64,000 nt of DNA from Peptoniphilus faecalis (lineage in GTDB: Bacteria; Bacillota; Clostridia; Tissierellales; Peptoniphilaceae), in contig NZ_JABDSR010000005.1 in NCBI RefSeq assembly GCF_012976305.1, forward strand, positions 62,001 through 126,000, given 5' to 3'. Numbering within the stretch: position 1 is the stretch's first letter; the number at the start of each line of letters is the position of its first letter. Below are positions 7,932 to 18,600 of the stretch, one piece after another. Both the position numbers and the translations under genes were made by a program. The notes beneath the pieces were generated by a model. The model was given only the letters and a program-made list of their open reading frames with translations, had not been told where the DNA came from and made no database searches.

Positions 7932-8862
7932 TGTCATCACCTCTATCATTATTATCATTCAAATCACTATTTTTAGTCGCATTTATCTTAGCCATCTCAA
8001 TATTTTTTGCCTTTTCAGCTTCTCTTTTTTTCGCTAACTTTTTATTTCTCTTAGATTGAATAAATCTAGCTAATATAATTATAGCAAAAATTAAAAGAAT
8101 GATAAGCCTTTTATCAATACCTAAATTGCCACCCTTATCTTCTCTAATCTTTTCATCTTTCTCAGGCACATAAGGAATCCTGTGTCCACGAACAATGAGC
8201 CTGTGCGTATTAATCATAATAGGAGTACAAGTAAGTAAAGTTGCATAATCTTTTCCCGGTACCACAAGAAGCTGAGAAAAATCAGAAGGATCTATGACGT
8301 CAATGTGATCAACTTCATATGCCAAAACACCGCCAATGTTGTTGATGTAAAATTTATCTCCAAGCTTTACCTTTTCAAGATCGGTAAAAAGCCTAGCAGA
8401 AGGAAGACCAGAGTGAGCAGTGATGACAGTGTGAGTGGACTCACCACCAATAGGAAGAGAAGTACCCTCCAAGTGCCCACAGCCTTTTTGCAAAATTTCC
8501 TCATTAGTACCAGCATAAATTGGCAGATCCACGTCAATAGAAGGTATCTCAATAGTGCCAATCTTAGTCCTAAGTTCAAGCATCTGTGCATAATTTTCTA
8601 TCGCCCTATGTTTTTCTTCCTCACTATAAGGATCCTTTGGGACTACATTGCCCAGATCGTCGTTATAAATCTTGGCTAACCTAAGACGTCTGTCTATCTC
8701 CTCTTGACTCAAAAGCTCCCTTGCTTCCTTAAAATCAGCAACTTGATTGTTTGCCTCAATCCTATAATACCAGTTAGATATCAAGGGATAAGAAAGTATC
8801 CCAAGACCTAAAATAAAAATAAAAATGAATAACTTATTGGATTTTTTCTTTTTTTTGCTCAT
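7915..8862 (-). CDS. Class C sortase (pilus assembly), copy 1 of the operon
   Basis: First of three class C sortases, 315 residues from the ATG at 8860-8862, chosen because GGGAG sits 5 nt before it. An upstream ATG at 8874 directly abuts a terminator T-run and has no binding site. It has an N-terminal membrane segment (residues 9-28), lid motif DPY at about 77-79, catalytic H150 (TAHSGLP), C212 (TLLTCTP) and R221 (NTHRLIVRG), and a second membrane segment near 250-270. A Lys/Glu/Asp-rich cytoplasmic tail of about 45 residues follows, longer than in the other two. It is closely related to copy 2, suggesting a tandem duplication. Expression depends on read-through of the terminator at 8875-8898. 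Confidence 0.92.
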   Translation of the reverse strand: MSKKKKKSNKLFIFIFILGLGILSYPLISNWYYRIEANNQVADFKEARELLSQEEIDRRLRLAKIYNDDLGNVVPKDPYSEEEKHRAIENYAQMLELRTKIGTIEIPSIDVDLPIYAGTNEEILQKGCGHLEGTSLPIGGESTHTVITAHSGLPSARLFTDLEKVKLGDKFYINNIGGVLAYEVDHIDVIDPSDFSQLLVVPGKDYATLLTCTPIMINTHRLIVRGHRIPYVPEKDEKIREDKGGNLGIDKRLIILLIFAIIILARFIQSKRNKKLAKKREAEKAKNIEMAKINATKNSDLNDNNDRGDDSEGEV

Positions 8863-8874
8863 CTTTTCTCCCAT

Positions 8875-8898
8875 AAAAAAGAGGCTCCAAGGAGCCTC
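8875..8898 (-). terminator. Intrinsic terminator between pilin and sortase genes
   Basis: A perfect 8-bp GC-rich stem GAGGCTCC/GGAGCCTC (8891-8898 with 8881-8888) with a 2-nt AA/TT loop (possibly fraying to 4 nt) is followed on the minus strand by six T. It sits only 3 nt after the basal pilin stop and 12 nt before the first sortase start, so sortase mRNA must arise by read-through. Confidence 0.85.
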
Positions 8899-8901
8899 AC
8901 T

Positions 8902-10119
8902 TTACTTTTTGTCCTTGATCATAAACCTGCCTAGACCAATCATTATAGCACCAGCGATGACAAGCACAATTAGCGTGATGTCGCCAGTCTTAGGAATAGG
9001 CGGCTTTTTAGTATTTTCAATAATTAGGACTTTCTCAAAAGAATTGTCGTCAATGTCAAATTTCAAACTACCTTGCAAAAGAGTGTAGCCACTAGGAGCC
9101 TTAGTTTCCCAGATATAATAAGTTCCATAAGGGAGATCCCTCACAAAAAACTTGCCATCTTCACCAGAACTAAGAACTAGATCCTTGCCATTGCGCTTTA
9201 ACCTTTGGTCCTTGCCATCAACTTGACGAGTGATTACAAACTCAGCACCAGGAAGACCCTTTTCTCTTAATTCATCAGTCTTGAAGAAATTATAAGAACC
9301 AAGCTTTTTCTTGTTCATAACAGTGAGCTTTGCCTTGTCCCCAGAGAATATTGAAAATTGACTTTCTGCCGTAACAATCTCATAACCCTTAGGTGCCTCG
9401 ATTTCTTTGAAAAAATATACACCAGGTTCAAGATCTTTTATTAAAATATAACCCTTATCATCAGTCTCGAAGACTTCTTCCTTGCCCTTATCATTCATAG
9501 AAAAATTGCTAGTCCTTACTACCTCGCCATTATCACGAATAAGTTGGAACTTTGCACCTTTTAATGCCCTTCCTTCATCATCAGTCTTAAAAAGCAAAAC
9601 TGAATTAGGAGGAGTTGGCGGTACATGAGGTGGATTATGAGGCGGCTCATGAGGTGGATTTTCTGGAGGAGGAGTTTCCCTTCCTCCCCACTTTAATTTA
9701 ACAATATTTGTTTCCTCAGGAGAAAAAACTGCAGATTCAATAAAAGTTTTTCTATCTTTGCCACCTAGCTCCCTAATATAATAAGTACCTCTTTCAAGTT
9801 CAAGAGTAACTTTGTAGTCGTCCTTATCTTTAGGACTAATGACCCACTTGTCATTTTTATCAGCAAGTTGCTTGTCAAGGTCATCTTCACTTAACTTGTC
9901 TAATATAGAAACAAGTTTAGTCTTATCCATATTAGTATCAATAAATTTGTCGTTGATTTTCCAAATGCCTAGAGTCCTTCCTTCCAAGTCCTCTCTAGTC
10001 AAAGTTTCCCTTGTGTTAATTTCGATGGTAACAGAGGATGCTCCCAAAACATTAAGAGGTAGGAAGACCATAGTTACCATCATGTATAAAATTATTAAAT
10101 CTTTAATTCTTTTCTTCAT
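8902..10119 (-). CDS. LPXTG-type pilin with SpaA/Cna-B domains, probable basal (anchor) subunit
   Basis: Secreted, cell-wall-anchored pilin of 405 residues. A signal peptide covers about residues 1-26. A short N-terminal domain follows to about 145, then a Pro-rich spacer of about 25 residues made of PPH/PPx repeats, and two SpaA-type Cna-B domains (about 175-265 and 275-365). Each Cna-B has a Lys near its start (LLFKTDDEG, NFFKTDELR) and a terminal E-box (FKEIEAPKGYE, IWETKAPSGYT), expected to form isopeptide bonds. The sorting signal is IPKTG at 375, with a membrane helix and KDKK tail. Small size and the proline-rich spacer resemble basal pilins that are attached to peptidoglycan by a housekeeping sortase; the role is inference. 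No YPKN pilin motif is seen. Confidence 0.88.
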   Translation of the reverse strand: MKKRIKDLIILYMMVTMVFLPLNVLGASSVTIEINTRETLTREDLEGRTLGIWKINDKFIDTNMDKTKLVSILDKLSEDDLDKQLADKNDKWVISPKDKDDYKVTLELERGTYYIRELGGKDRKTFIESAVFSPEETNIVKLKWGGRETPPPENPPHEPPHNPPHVPPTPPNSVLLFKTDDEGRALKGAKFQLIRDNGEVVRTSNFSMNDKGKEEVFETDDKGYILIKDLEPGVYFFKEIEAPKGYEIVTAESQFSIFSGDKAKLTVMNKKKLGSYNFFKTDELREKGLPGAEFVITRQVDGKDQRLKRNGKDLVLSSGEDGKFFVRDLPYGTYYIWETKAPSGYTLLQGSLKFDIDDNSFEKVLIIENTKKPPIPKTGDITLIVLVIAGAIMIGLGRFMIKDKK

Positions 10120-10144
10120 CTCTACCTCACAATCATAATATGTA

Positions 10145-10164
10145 GGGAAGGGAATTCCCTTCCC
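10145..10164. repeat. Perfect 20-bp palindrome between backbone and basal pilin genes
   Basis: GGGAAGGGAATTCCCTTCCC is a perfect self-complementary 20-mer, strikingly GC-rich for this spacer. On the minus-strand mRNA it forms a strong hairpin not followed by a U-run, 25 nt upstream of the basal pilin start. It is more likely an RNA processing or stability element than a terminator. Confidence 0.7.
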
Positions 10165-10255
10165 ATAGATTTAAAAATCTGCTCCTTGAGTTAATAATTT
10201 TGTATAAAATCTCAAGATATTATCTCAAAAATATCTATATCAATCAATAGATTGA

Positions 10256-12421
10256 TTAAGCTTCTCCTCTATTTTTTCTCATTGCTATAACAGCGCCAGC
10301 CATTAAGCCAATACCAACAACAGTGAATATAACAGTACCAATACCACCAGTTTGTGGGATTGATACTTTGTTATTCGTGATTTGCATAGCATCATTTGCC
10401 GCTGAATCTGCTACATAATCAATATTTCCACTACCTGTGTAAGTTCCATCACCTACTTTAAATGTAAAGTTTCCACCATTAGTTGGAAGAGCATATCCAG
10501 CTGGAGCTTTTGTTTCTACTGCTCTGTAATCTCCATATTCGAGTCCCTTAACTTCAAATTGACCTTTGTCATTTGAAGTAAATGTAGTAGCTTTTTTAGC
10601 CTCTTCTACCCAAGTATAAGATAAATTAGCAGCTGTAAATGCATTATCTCTTGCTACTCTTAATTCTTCTACTTTTGCCATTGCTGCGTCTTTGTTATCA
10701 TATTCTTGTCCAGCAATATTTGCTTTATTTGCATCTGAGATTTCTCCCTTTGCTAAAGCATCGTTAACTGCTTTAATTGCATCATTGTATGCTTTTTCTG
10801 CAGTTGCATAAGTTGTTGCATCTTTTTCAGTAATCTTTAAATATTTATCTGCGTTAGCTCCTTCATTTTTGTTTTGGATAACAAATTCAGCACCTGCTAA
10901 TCTTGCAGTACCTTCCTTGTCAGTCTTAACAAATTTCTTTCCGCCAACAGTTACTTGTGGAGGTGTAGGAGTGATAGAATTTGGAGTCTTTGTATTATTA
11001 ACTGTTACCGTAGCTGTATCTTTTGCTACTGTGTATCCCGGTTCATAACCATTTACAATTTCTTTTACTTTATAGTTCTTACCATCTTCTAGTCCTTTGA
11101 AAGTACCTGCATAATCACCTGTTACTTTAAAAGTAATTCCATTACCTAAATCTGTGCCGTCAACTGTTGTTGCATTCTTAAATGTAACATCAGCTACTGG
11201 CATATCATTTTCGTCTAATAATACATACTTTACTGTTATATCAGTAGGAGCAGCACCATCAGCCCAAGTTTTAGTAACTTTGATTTCTTTGTTAACTGGA
11301 GTAAATTTGTCACTTGATGGTTGTGGTGGTACGTGGTTATAAGTGATTGTTGCGTGGTTGTCCATTGGCTTATCAACTATTGCATCAGCTGTAACAGTTG
11401 CAGAGTAAGTAAATGTTATTGATAAGTCTTTTGCTTCTGCTGCCTTGTTTAGTTTGTCTAAACCTTTTTGTTCGAAGTGAACTTTAAATCCATTACCTAC
11501 ATTTGTTACTGTATAGTCGGTATTTTCTTCTAATGCTTTATCTAAAGCTGGTTCTACTGTAATAGTGACTTTCTTATCTGCATTATATTTTAATCCCTTA
11601 TCCATAGAATCTGCTAAGTCTAAGTTTGTAAATACAGCTCCCTTAGGAAGTTCTGCTTTTGCTTCATAAGGAATTTCTTTTCCAATTTCAGCTTTTGCAT
11701 TTGCTTTTTCTTTTTCGTAATTATCCATTACTGCTCCAACATCTTTTAAAGTATTAGGGTCAGTGATTGCTTCTAGTCCGTTTGTTTTTGCAAAGTTCTT
11801 GTCAAACCTAACTGGGCTTTCAACATTCTTTGGATAAACATTAAGTGGTTTTTCTACGCTATAATTACCAGTACCATCTGGAAGACCTGCTGGTAATACT
11901 AAATCAAAAGGAACTGCCTTTGATTCAGTAAGAGTTCCCCCTTGGTCACCTTTGTAAGTTGAATGTGCTTTATCTTCAACTACTCTGTAAGTTCCATCTG
12001 GTAATGTAACTTCGGCTACGCCGCCATTTGCTGTTGTAACAAAATCTTTGCCGCCAACTTGCACTAATTTGTAAAACTTGTCAGCTTCTAAATCTCCAGT
12101 AGCTAATTTGTGTGTTGTTGTTAAATCACTACCTTTTGTATATCCTTCCGGATTAGGTTCTTCTCCCGTGTAAACTTCGTAAATTCTAAAAGCTACGCCA
12201 TCAATTTCTTTTGCTTCTGCACCAAAATATTCTTGAATATTTTCAATAGCAGATCCATCGTGATCTTTTGGCCATTCTGGCTTTTCAAGCTCTTTCTTAT
12301 CCATAAGTATTTTATGGATTCTAACTTTGGTTTCTCCTTCTGCAAGTGCTGTTAATGGAGAAAAAACTCCTACTAACATCACTAATGCCATAATTAGTGA
12401 TAAAATTTTCTTTTTGTTCAT
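10256..12421 (-). CDS. Major (backbone) pilin, SpaA-like, LPXTG-type
   Basis: Secreted 721-residue pilin, expected to be the polymerised shaft. A signal peptide ends around residue 28 (ALA). The pilin motif YPKN at 196-199 supplies the acceptor lysine (K198) for sortase C. Cna-B-type domains follow: a D1-like N-terminal domain, a central domain around 385-490 (KVTKTWADG to VNGYEPGYT), and a last SpaA domain from about 505 with a helical insertion of roughly 90 residues and E-box AVETKAPAGYALP. The sorting motif IPQTGG starts at 688, followed by a hydrophobic helix and a short basic tail. It is the second gene of the pilus locus. A palindromic element and a 23-codon ORF lie in its leader. Confidence 0.92.
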   Translation of the reverse strand: MNKKKILSLIMALVMLVGVFSPLTALAEGETKVRIHKILMDKKELEKPEWPKDHDGSAIENIQEYFGAEAKEIDGVAFRIYEVYTGEEPNPEGYTKGSDLTTTHKLATGDLEADKFYKLVQVGGKDFVTTANGGVAEVTLPDGTYRVVEDKAHSTYKGDQGGTLTESKAVPFDLVLPAGLPDGTGNYSVEKPLNVYPKNVESPVRFDKNFAKTNGLEAITDPNTLKDVGAVMDNYEKEKANAKAEIGKEIPYEAKAELPKGAVFTNLDLADSMDKGLKYNADKKVTITVEPALDKALEENTDYTVTNVGNGFKVHFEQKGLDKLNKAAEAKDLSITFTYSATVTADAIVDKPMDNHATITYNHVPPQPSSDKFTPVNKEIKVTKTWADGAAPTDITVKYVLLDENDMPVADVTFKNATTVDGTDLGNGITFKVTGDYAGTFKGLEDGKNYKVKEIVNGYEPGYTVAKDTATVTVNNTKTPNSITPTPPQVTVGGKKFVKTDKEGTARLAGAEFVIQNKNEGANADKYLKITEKDATTYATAEKAYNDAIKAVNDALAKGEISDANKANIAGQEYDNKDAAMAKVEELRVARDNAFTAANLSYTWVEEAKKATTFTSNDKGQFEVKGLEYGDYRAVETKAPAGYALPTNGGNFTFKVGDGTYTGSGNIDYVADSAANDAMQITNNKVSIPQTGGIGTVIFTVVGIGLMAGAVIAMRKNRGEA

Positions 12422-12450
12422 AATATAACTCCTTGTTTAAATTTTTATAA

Positions 12451-12522
12451 TTATTTGCCTTGGCAAATTATTACCTTATCTAAATAGCACTCTTGGCTAT
12501 TATATCTTATAAAAGACTTCAT
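12451..12522 (-). CDS. Possible 23-residue leader peptide upstream of the backbone pilin
   Basis: A minus-strand reading frame of 23 codons runs from the ATG at 12520-12522 to a TAA at 12451-12453, 30 nt before the backbone pilin. Its last codons lie within the ATTTGCC/GGCAAAT hairpin. Only a weak purine-rich sequence precedes the ATG, so this may be chance; there is no similarity that I recognise. Confidence 0.2.
   Translation of the reverse strand: MKSFIRYNSQECYLDKVIICQGK
12453..12468 (-). promoter_or_regulatory. Palindromic hairpin in the backbone pilin leader
   Basis: ATTTGCC-TT-GGCAAAT is a perfect 16-nt hairpin, about 32 nt before the backbone pilin ATG, without a following U-run. A TATAAT hexamer lies about 40 nt further upstream on the same strand (around 12497-12504), so it could be either an operator or an RNA hairpin. 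Confidence 0.4.
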
Positions 12523-12690
12523 TCTTACTACTTCTTCAATACCTCTCTGTCTTATTTAACTTATACAAAACTATTAAAGACCTTGATTGTATTGAGGGAG
12601 AACAGTCTTAAGTTTAACTTCTCTCCTATTAATTTAAAATCACTGAAACATTGTCTTCCCTAAGGAGGTTTCCTCTGATTGCCCTTAAAA

Positions 12691-15600
12691 CTAATCATCA
12701 TAGGACACACTCCTTTTTCTCTTGTAAACATAAGCAGCTGCACTCATTAAGATTAAACCACTTAGAGTAAAGATTAAAGTACCCATACCACCAGTTAGTG
12801 GATATTCACCTTTATGGTTTTCAATCTCAAAACTATTATTGTCTACCTCAATATTTCCATCTAAAACTGTAAATTCCTTGACATAGTCTTTTGGTTTTAT
12901 ATATTTTTCCGGTGCTTTTATCTCTTTAAGGGCATAGTAACCGGAATCGTATAATTTGAATTTTACTTTTCCATCTGCTCCCGTTGTGAATTTGTAAACT
13001 TCATCATAACCATCTGGAGCTTTTTCATCTTTATTCAAGACTAATTTATTGTTATTCGCATCTTGGTATAATTTTATAAGTTCCTTTGAGTATTCTCCAT
13101 TTTTGTCCTTCTTATACCAAACTTCAAACTCTGCACCTTCAAGAGCCTTTTTATCCTTTGCATCGACTTTTACAAATTCCACTTCTTGCTCTTTCTTATT
13201 GGTTATAGTGATTGGCACAGCTCCTACTTCTTCATTAGTGCCCTTTCTTGTGATTTTTCCTTTTTCATCTACACTAAATTCTAGTAAAGGATCATTTTGT
13301 TTAACATATCCCTCTGGAGTTATTGTTTCTATTAATTGATATTCACCCGGTTTTAGTTTAGTGAACTCAAAGCGTCCATCTTCACCAGTTGTCTTAGTTA
13401 CCTCTCCATATCCGACAAAGTTTCCTTCGTTATTCTTCTTGTAAAGTGTGAAACTTGCACCTTTTAATGCTTTGCCATCTTGGTCAACTTTAATAAATTC
13501 AATTTTGTTTTCAGGGTTAACTGCTTGGATATTTAACTCTGCTTTTGCACTGGCTTCATTTTCAAAAGTATAAACTTGGTCTTGTCTGTATACCATTATA
13601 TATTCTCCATTAGTATACGTTAATTTCAGTTTACCATACCCTACATAAGCAGATTTATCATCTCCCGCTACCCTTCCTGTTACCTTGATAATTCCGGAAT
13701 CGCCATTTGATAGTCCACCATTAAATGTCAAATCTACAGATTCATTTGCGTTTAAAGATGTTCTCGACGTTATAGTTGTAAAAGGCATAAGATTTGTGCT
13801 ATTTTCATCTACTCCAAAGGACTTAGGCATATCTCTTTCCACATAATAGTTGTTTCTCAATGCACTATAACTAATTTTTAAATTTTCTATGTCTTGCTCT
13901 GATGAATAATTGAATTTAAATGGCCCAGTGTATTGTCTTTTCCTATTTACATAATAGTAGTGAACAAATTCTCCATTACTTGCCCTATAACTTACGATTT
14001 TTGATGCAAGATTTAAAGAATTATACCCATCACTATATTCGGCATAGTTAAGGTCATAGACAACTCTTATATCGTGATATTTGCTAGTATCATCACCCAC
14101 ACCTAAACCAACTCTTTGTTCAGCTGATTCCTTCAAATTGTACAAGTCAATAAAGGCTGAAAGCTTATTGCTAAATTCTACTAACTGATAAGTGTTGGCA
14201 TAGTCTGTAAATTTGTAGGTAATTGTTCCATTTTCTCTATCGTAATCTGCTTTGGCAATAGTTCCTACTCCATCTGCAAATATATCAAGACTTTCAACAT
14301 TATCTTCAAGAATACCATTAATATTAATGTTTTTACTTAATTTTAATACAAAATAATCTCCCGGATTTATTTTCGTATTTGGAGCAAGTTTATAGGTGTT
14401 GTCAAATTCAAAACTTTCTCCTACGTGTGGATGAATTTCTCCCTCTTGCTCCGGCTCATTATTTTCATTTTCAGGATTTACAACTTTCATATCAGATTTA
14501 TCAAGAATTATTTTACTTGTTAAATCTACTCCCGTTCTTGAAATATCTCCTGCATAAGGGTCTAAGTCCTTGCCACCTACTGTGAAATGCCATACTTGGT
14601 CTGTATTGACATAGCCTTCAGGGGATTTTACTTCTTCCAGTTTGTAATTTCCTATATTTAGTCCATCAAATTTCAAAGTTCCATCTTCGCCGACAGTTTT
14701 AGTTATAACCGTATCATTTGATAAATTAGTTAACTTAAATGTTGCTCCAGGCAATTGATCCGTAGCACTTATTGTTTTTCCATTTTGGTCTACCTTTTTG
14801 ACAGTTATGCTACCTTTTCCCGGCTTTTCGTTTACAATCTTGCCCATGTTTTTTGCAGTTGCACTTGTTACAAAGTCAACTAGCTTGCCATCTTTTTCAG
14901 ATGTTGTTTTTTCAGGTACATATTGATAAACCCCATTAGCTTCGTCATATTCCAAGGATATATATCCGCTGGAATCTGGCACTATTTTTATTTGTTTTAC
15001 GGGATACTCTTTTAACTTTCCTTCATTGTCCGTTACTACTATATTAAGATCTTTTAGTAGAACTTGTTCATTTGTATTAGGATTAATTACCTTAGTTTCT
15101 TCTATATTGATATTCTTTGCATCCACAGAGCTAATAGGTACTGTTTGTCCTTCTGAATTAATCATATTTAAATCAGAGAGTTCATACACTGTATCATTTT
15201 GAGAACCCGTAGGAAACTTGACTTTAATAGTTTTAATATCAATTGTTTCGCCGGTCTCTGGATCTATAATTTTTCCAGAATTATTGTTTATAGTTTCTAT
15301 TGTAAAGTATAGCAATGGCCCTTCAATTGGGTTGTAACCTTCAGGTGCTTTAACTTCTATTAGTCTATAACGACCCGGTTTTAATTCTCTAAAACCGAAA
15401 TATCCGTTAAATGCAGATGCTATGCTTGAACCCGGCACATCCACATATGTGTTACCTACACTTTCTTGGAGTTTAAATACAGCTCCTTCAAGTCTTCTAT
15501 TAGTAACTTCTTCACCAGTTAAAGATTCCTTTGGATCATCTCGACCGTGTTTTGAGAATGTGATGTTGTAAGTTTCTTTATCATTTCTTATATCCATGCC

Positions 15601-18600
15601 TTCTAATCCAATTGTATTGACTTTGCTTGATGAATATAACGGTTTTATATTGATGCTTGTAACAATGGAATCTTTATTATCATCTAATGCAGGATAAATC
15701 CTACCAGCTTTATATAGCTCACCATCTAAATAAGCCTCCTTGCTTAATGCATTAACATATTTTTGATCCTGGTAAGATTTGCTATTTGCCCAATTGTCAG
15801 CTTCTTCTTTTCCTCTGTATTTTTCTATCCATTGTCTAAGGGCTTCCATACCGCTTTGATAAGAACCCTTGTCAACAACCTTATAGCTAAAACTTGGTTC
15901 TCCATAGACAAGTTGTTGAAATTGTCTTGCACCGTCATAAAAGTCAATATTCATATTGATTTCCCCTAGATCTATGATGTTGTCGTCATAGAATCCTTCG
16001 ACATCTATATAGTAGACTCCCTTGTCAATATTTAATTGGTCTTCGTCAAATCCCCAGTCAAAAGGTCTCCACCTTGCAGTGTTAACCATGGACACGTCAT
16101 TTCTGGATATATCATAGTACCTCAATATGTTGTCCAATTCACTATCGCTAGGGTTATCACTTAGTCCAGTTATTTTATATGTTGACCTATACGCAGTCTT
16201 CACACCTTGCGTTATAGTTTCAGGAGCTTCTCCCGGTCTTTCAAACTCTTCTCTTTTTATATCTGGTGTTATTTGAACATTTATCTTATTGCTTCCTGTA
16301 TAAGCCCTAGTATCTATATATATTCTTTGAATAAATGTCTTTGATTCCGGATTTATATAGGTCATCCTAGATGCATACTTAATTCCGCTAGGAGTTGTCG
16401 TTAAACCAGTTTTGCCGACATCTTTTGCCTTATCAGAATCTATAAAAGTATTCGGAGTGTCTTCCGGTCCCTTGTAGTCCGCCTTCAATTGACCGTTTTC
16501 TTCATATACGTGAATTTCCCAAGGAGCTTTGATCTTTTTATATCCTTGCGGAGATTGAGTTTCTTCCAATAGATAATAACCTGGTTGTAAAGTTATAGCT
16601 ATATCTTTTCCTTCTGCATCTTTTTGTACTAGCAAACCATCTTCTCTAGATTCAGCATTTATAGGCGTGAAATTAGTGTCCTCTGTTTCATAATTTTTGT
16701 CAGTATACTTCTTTAAAGTAAATTCTCCACCTTGTAACGGATTGCCGTACATATCTCTCTTGTATACTTTGAGGTCAAGACCTGTTTGCTCATTCTTGAT
16801 TAAAGCAAATCCACCAGTAGGTATTTCAACAGAACCTTCTGGAGGTGTCGTTCCAGGGTCTTGTGCTTGTGCAAAGGTAGCTGACACATTTACATTTGAT
16901 GCTGGCATTGTAAACTTATACTGTCCACTTGCATCTACTGTTATCGCCACACCATCCACTGTTACACTTTCAACTTTATATCCCTCATCAGGAGTAACTG
17001 TAAGTATAACCTCTGCTCCTTCTGCTGCACTTGTAGTACTTGCAGAAACCTTGCCATGTTCTATACTGCCATCTATATTTATAGAATAATTTGTAGGTGG
17101 TATTGGTACAAAGTAAACATTGATACCTACATCAGATGCCGGCATTGCAAAAGTTACAGTATTGTCGTTAACTTTTGTTGTTTCCACAGGACCTTCTGTG
17201 CTGTTTACGTCTATGCTTTTAAATTGATATCCTGGATTTGGGTTTAGTGTAAGTGTAACAGTTTCTCCAGCTTTTATATTTTCTTTTGGACTTGCAGTTA
17301 CAGTTCCATTTTCTTGAACATTAATAATTGTTTTATAAGTTGTTTCAGGAATTTGTTCAAATATAGCATTAACTGTTACATTAGATTCTGGCATTACAAA
17401 TGTGTAATTGTTATTGCTTACATTTGCAGTTACATCATTTCCATTTACTAGTAACTGTTTTAATCGATTGCCTTGACTAGGACTTATTGTAATGGTTACC
17501 CGATTTCCTGCTTCTACTGGATTTATCTTATCAACAGCAATTGTACCATTGCCAACTGTACTTGTACCTACATTATAAGATGAAACTGTTTTAGTAATTG
17601 TAACTTGTGGTGAAGGTATTGTTTGTAGTTGTGTACTATTATCAGTATCGTGTCTGTATTTAATAGGTTGAACCAAATCGTAAGTTCCAGATTGTAAATT
17701 ATCTTTAGCTTGTACTTGGAATTTAATGTGGGCAATTTGTTTTCTTCCGATTCTTGGATATCCAGATTTAAAATCAATCTTGTTTTCAGCTGCATTATAT
17801 CCTATATGCCATCTAGTTTCATCACTTTGAACCGCACCTAGCCAAGTTGTTGTTGACCCTTGTACAAAATCAAAGTTATCGTTGAATTTTAATTCAAAGA
17901 ATCCGTCATTCTTAAAAAGTTCATTCTTATTCGCCAGATCAACTTGCACTTCAAATTTTCCATTACCTAAATCTGTAACATTTGTTGTAACATTAGTCTT
18001 CCCAAAAGGCTGGTCCGTTAATGTATTTCCTATTGTGTATTCAGGTGCTGCACCTAATTTCATTAGTAATCCTGGTAATGTTGGCCCTACTGCAAGTCCA
18101 ATTACATTTTCTAATTCTAAATTAGAATTTGGGTCATATCTTGAATAAATATTATTCCTTGCACTAGCTGCAAACATTATAGAATTTTCTACAAAGGCTT
18201 CTGAGTTTATATTGTCAGGGTTGTCGACTTTATAGTAGGCTTTTCCTTCCTTCGTAATTGTAACTGTCCAAGTTACATCTGTCTTTTTATAACCTGGTGC
18301 AGCCTTTTCTTCTGATAATTTATAAGTTCCCGGTCTTAATCCATCAAAATATATTATACCGTCCTCTCCCGTAGTCATAATTTTTTCTTCTTGACTTGGA
18401 TTAGGTCCAGTAAGTTTGAAGGTAGCTCCCTCTATAACTTGATTTTCATCGACTTTTTTTACTTTTTTAAGATTAAATCCAAAAGTTTTAAACTCATTAG
18501 TTACATCGAGAGAGTCAGATGATACATAAGCCCCCTTGATATCCCCTTCTTGTACAACTGGCTCTGCAAGTTTTATTGTGTCTACTCTTTCATAATAGTC

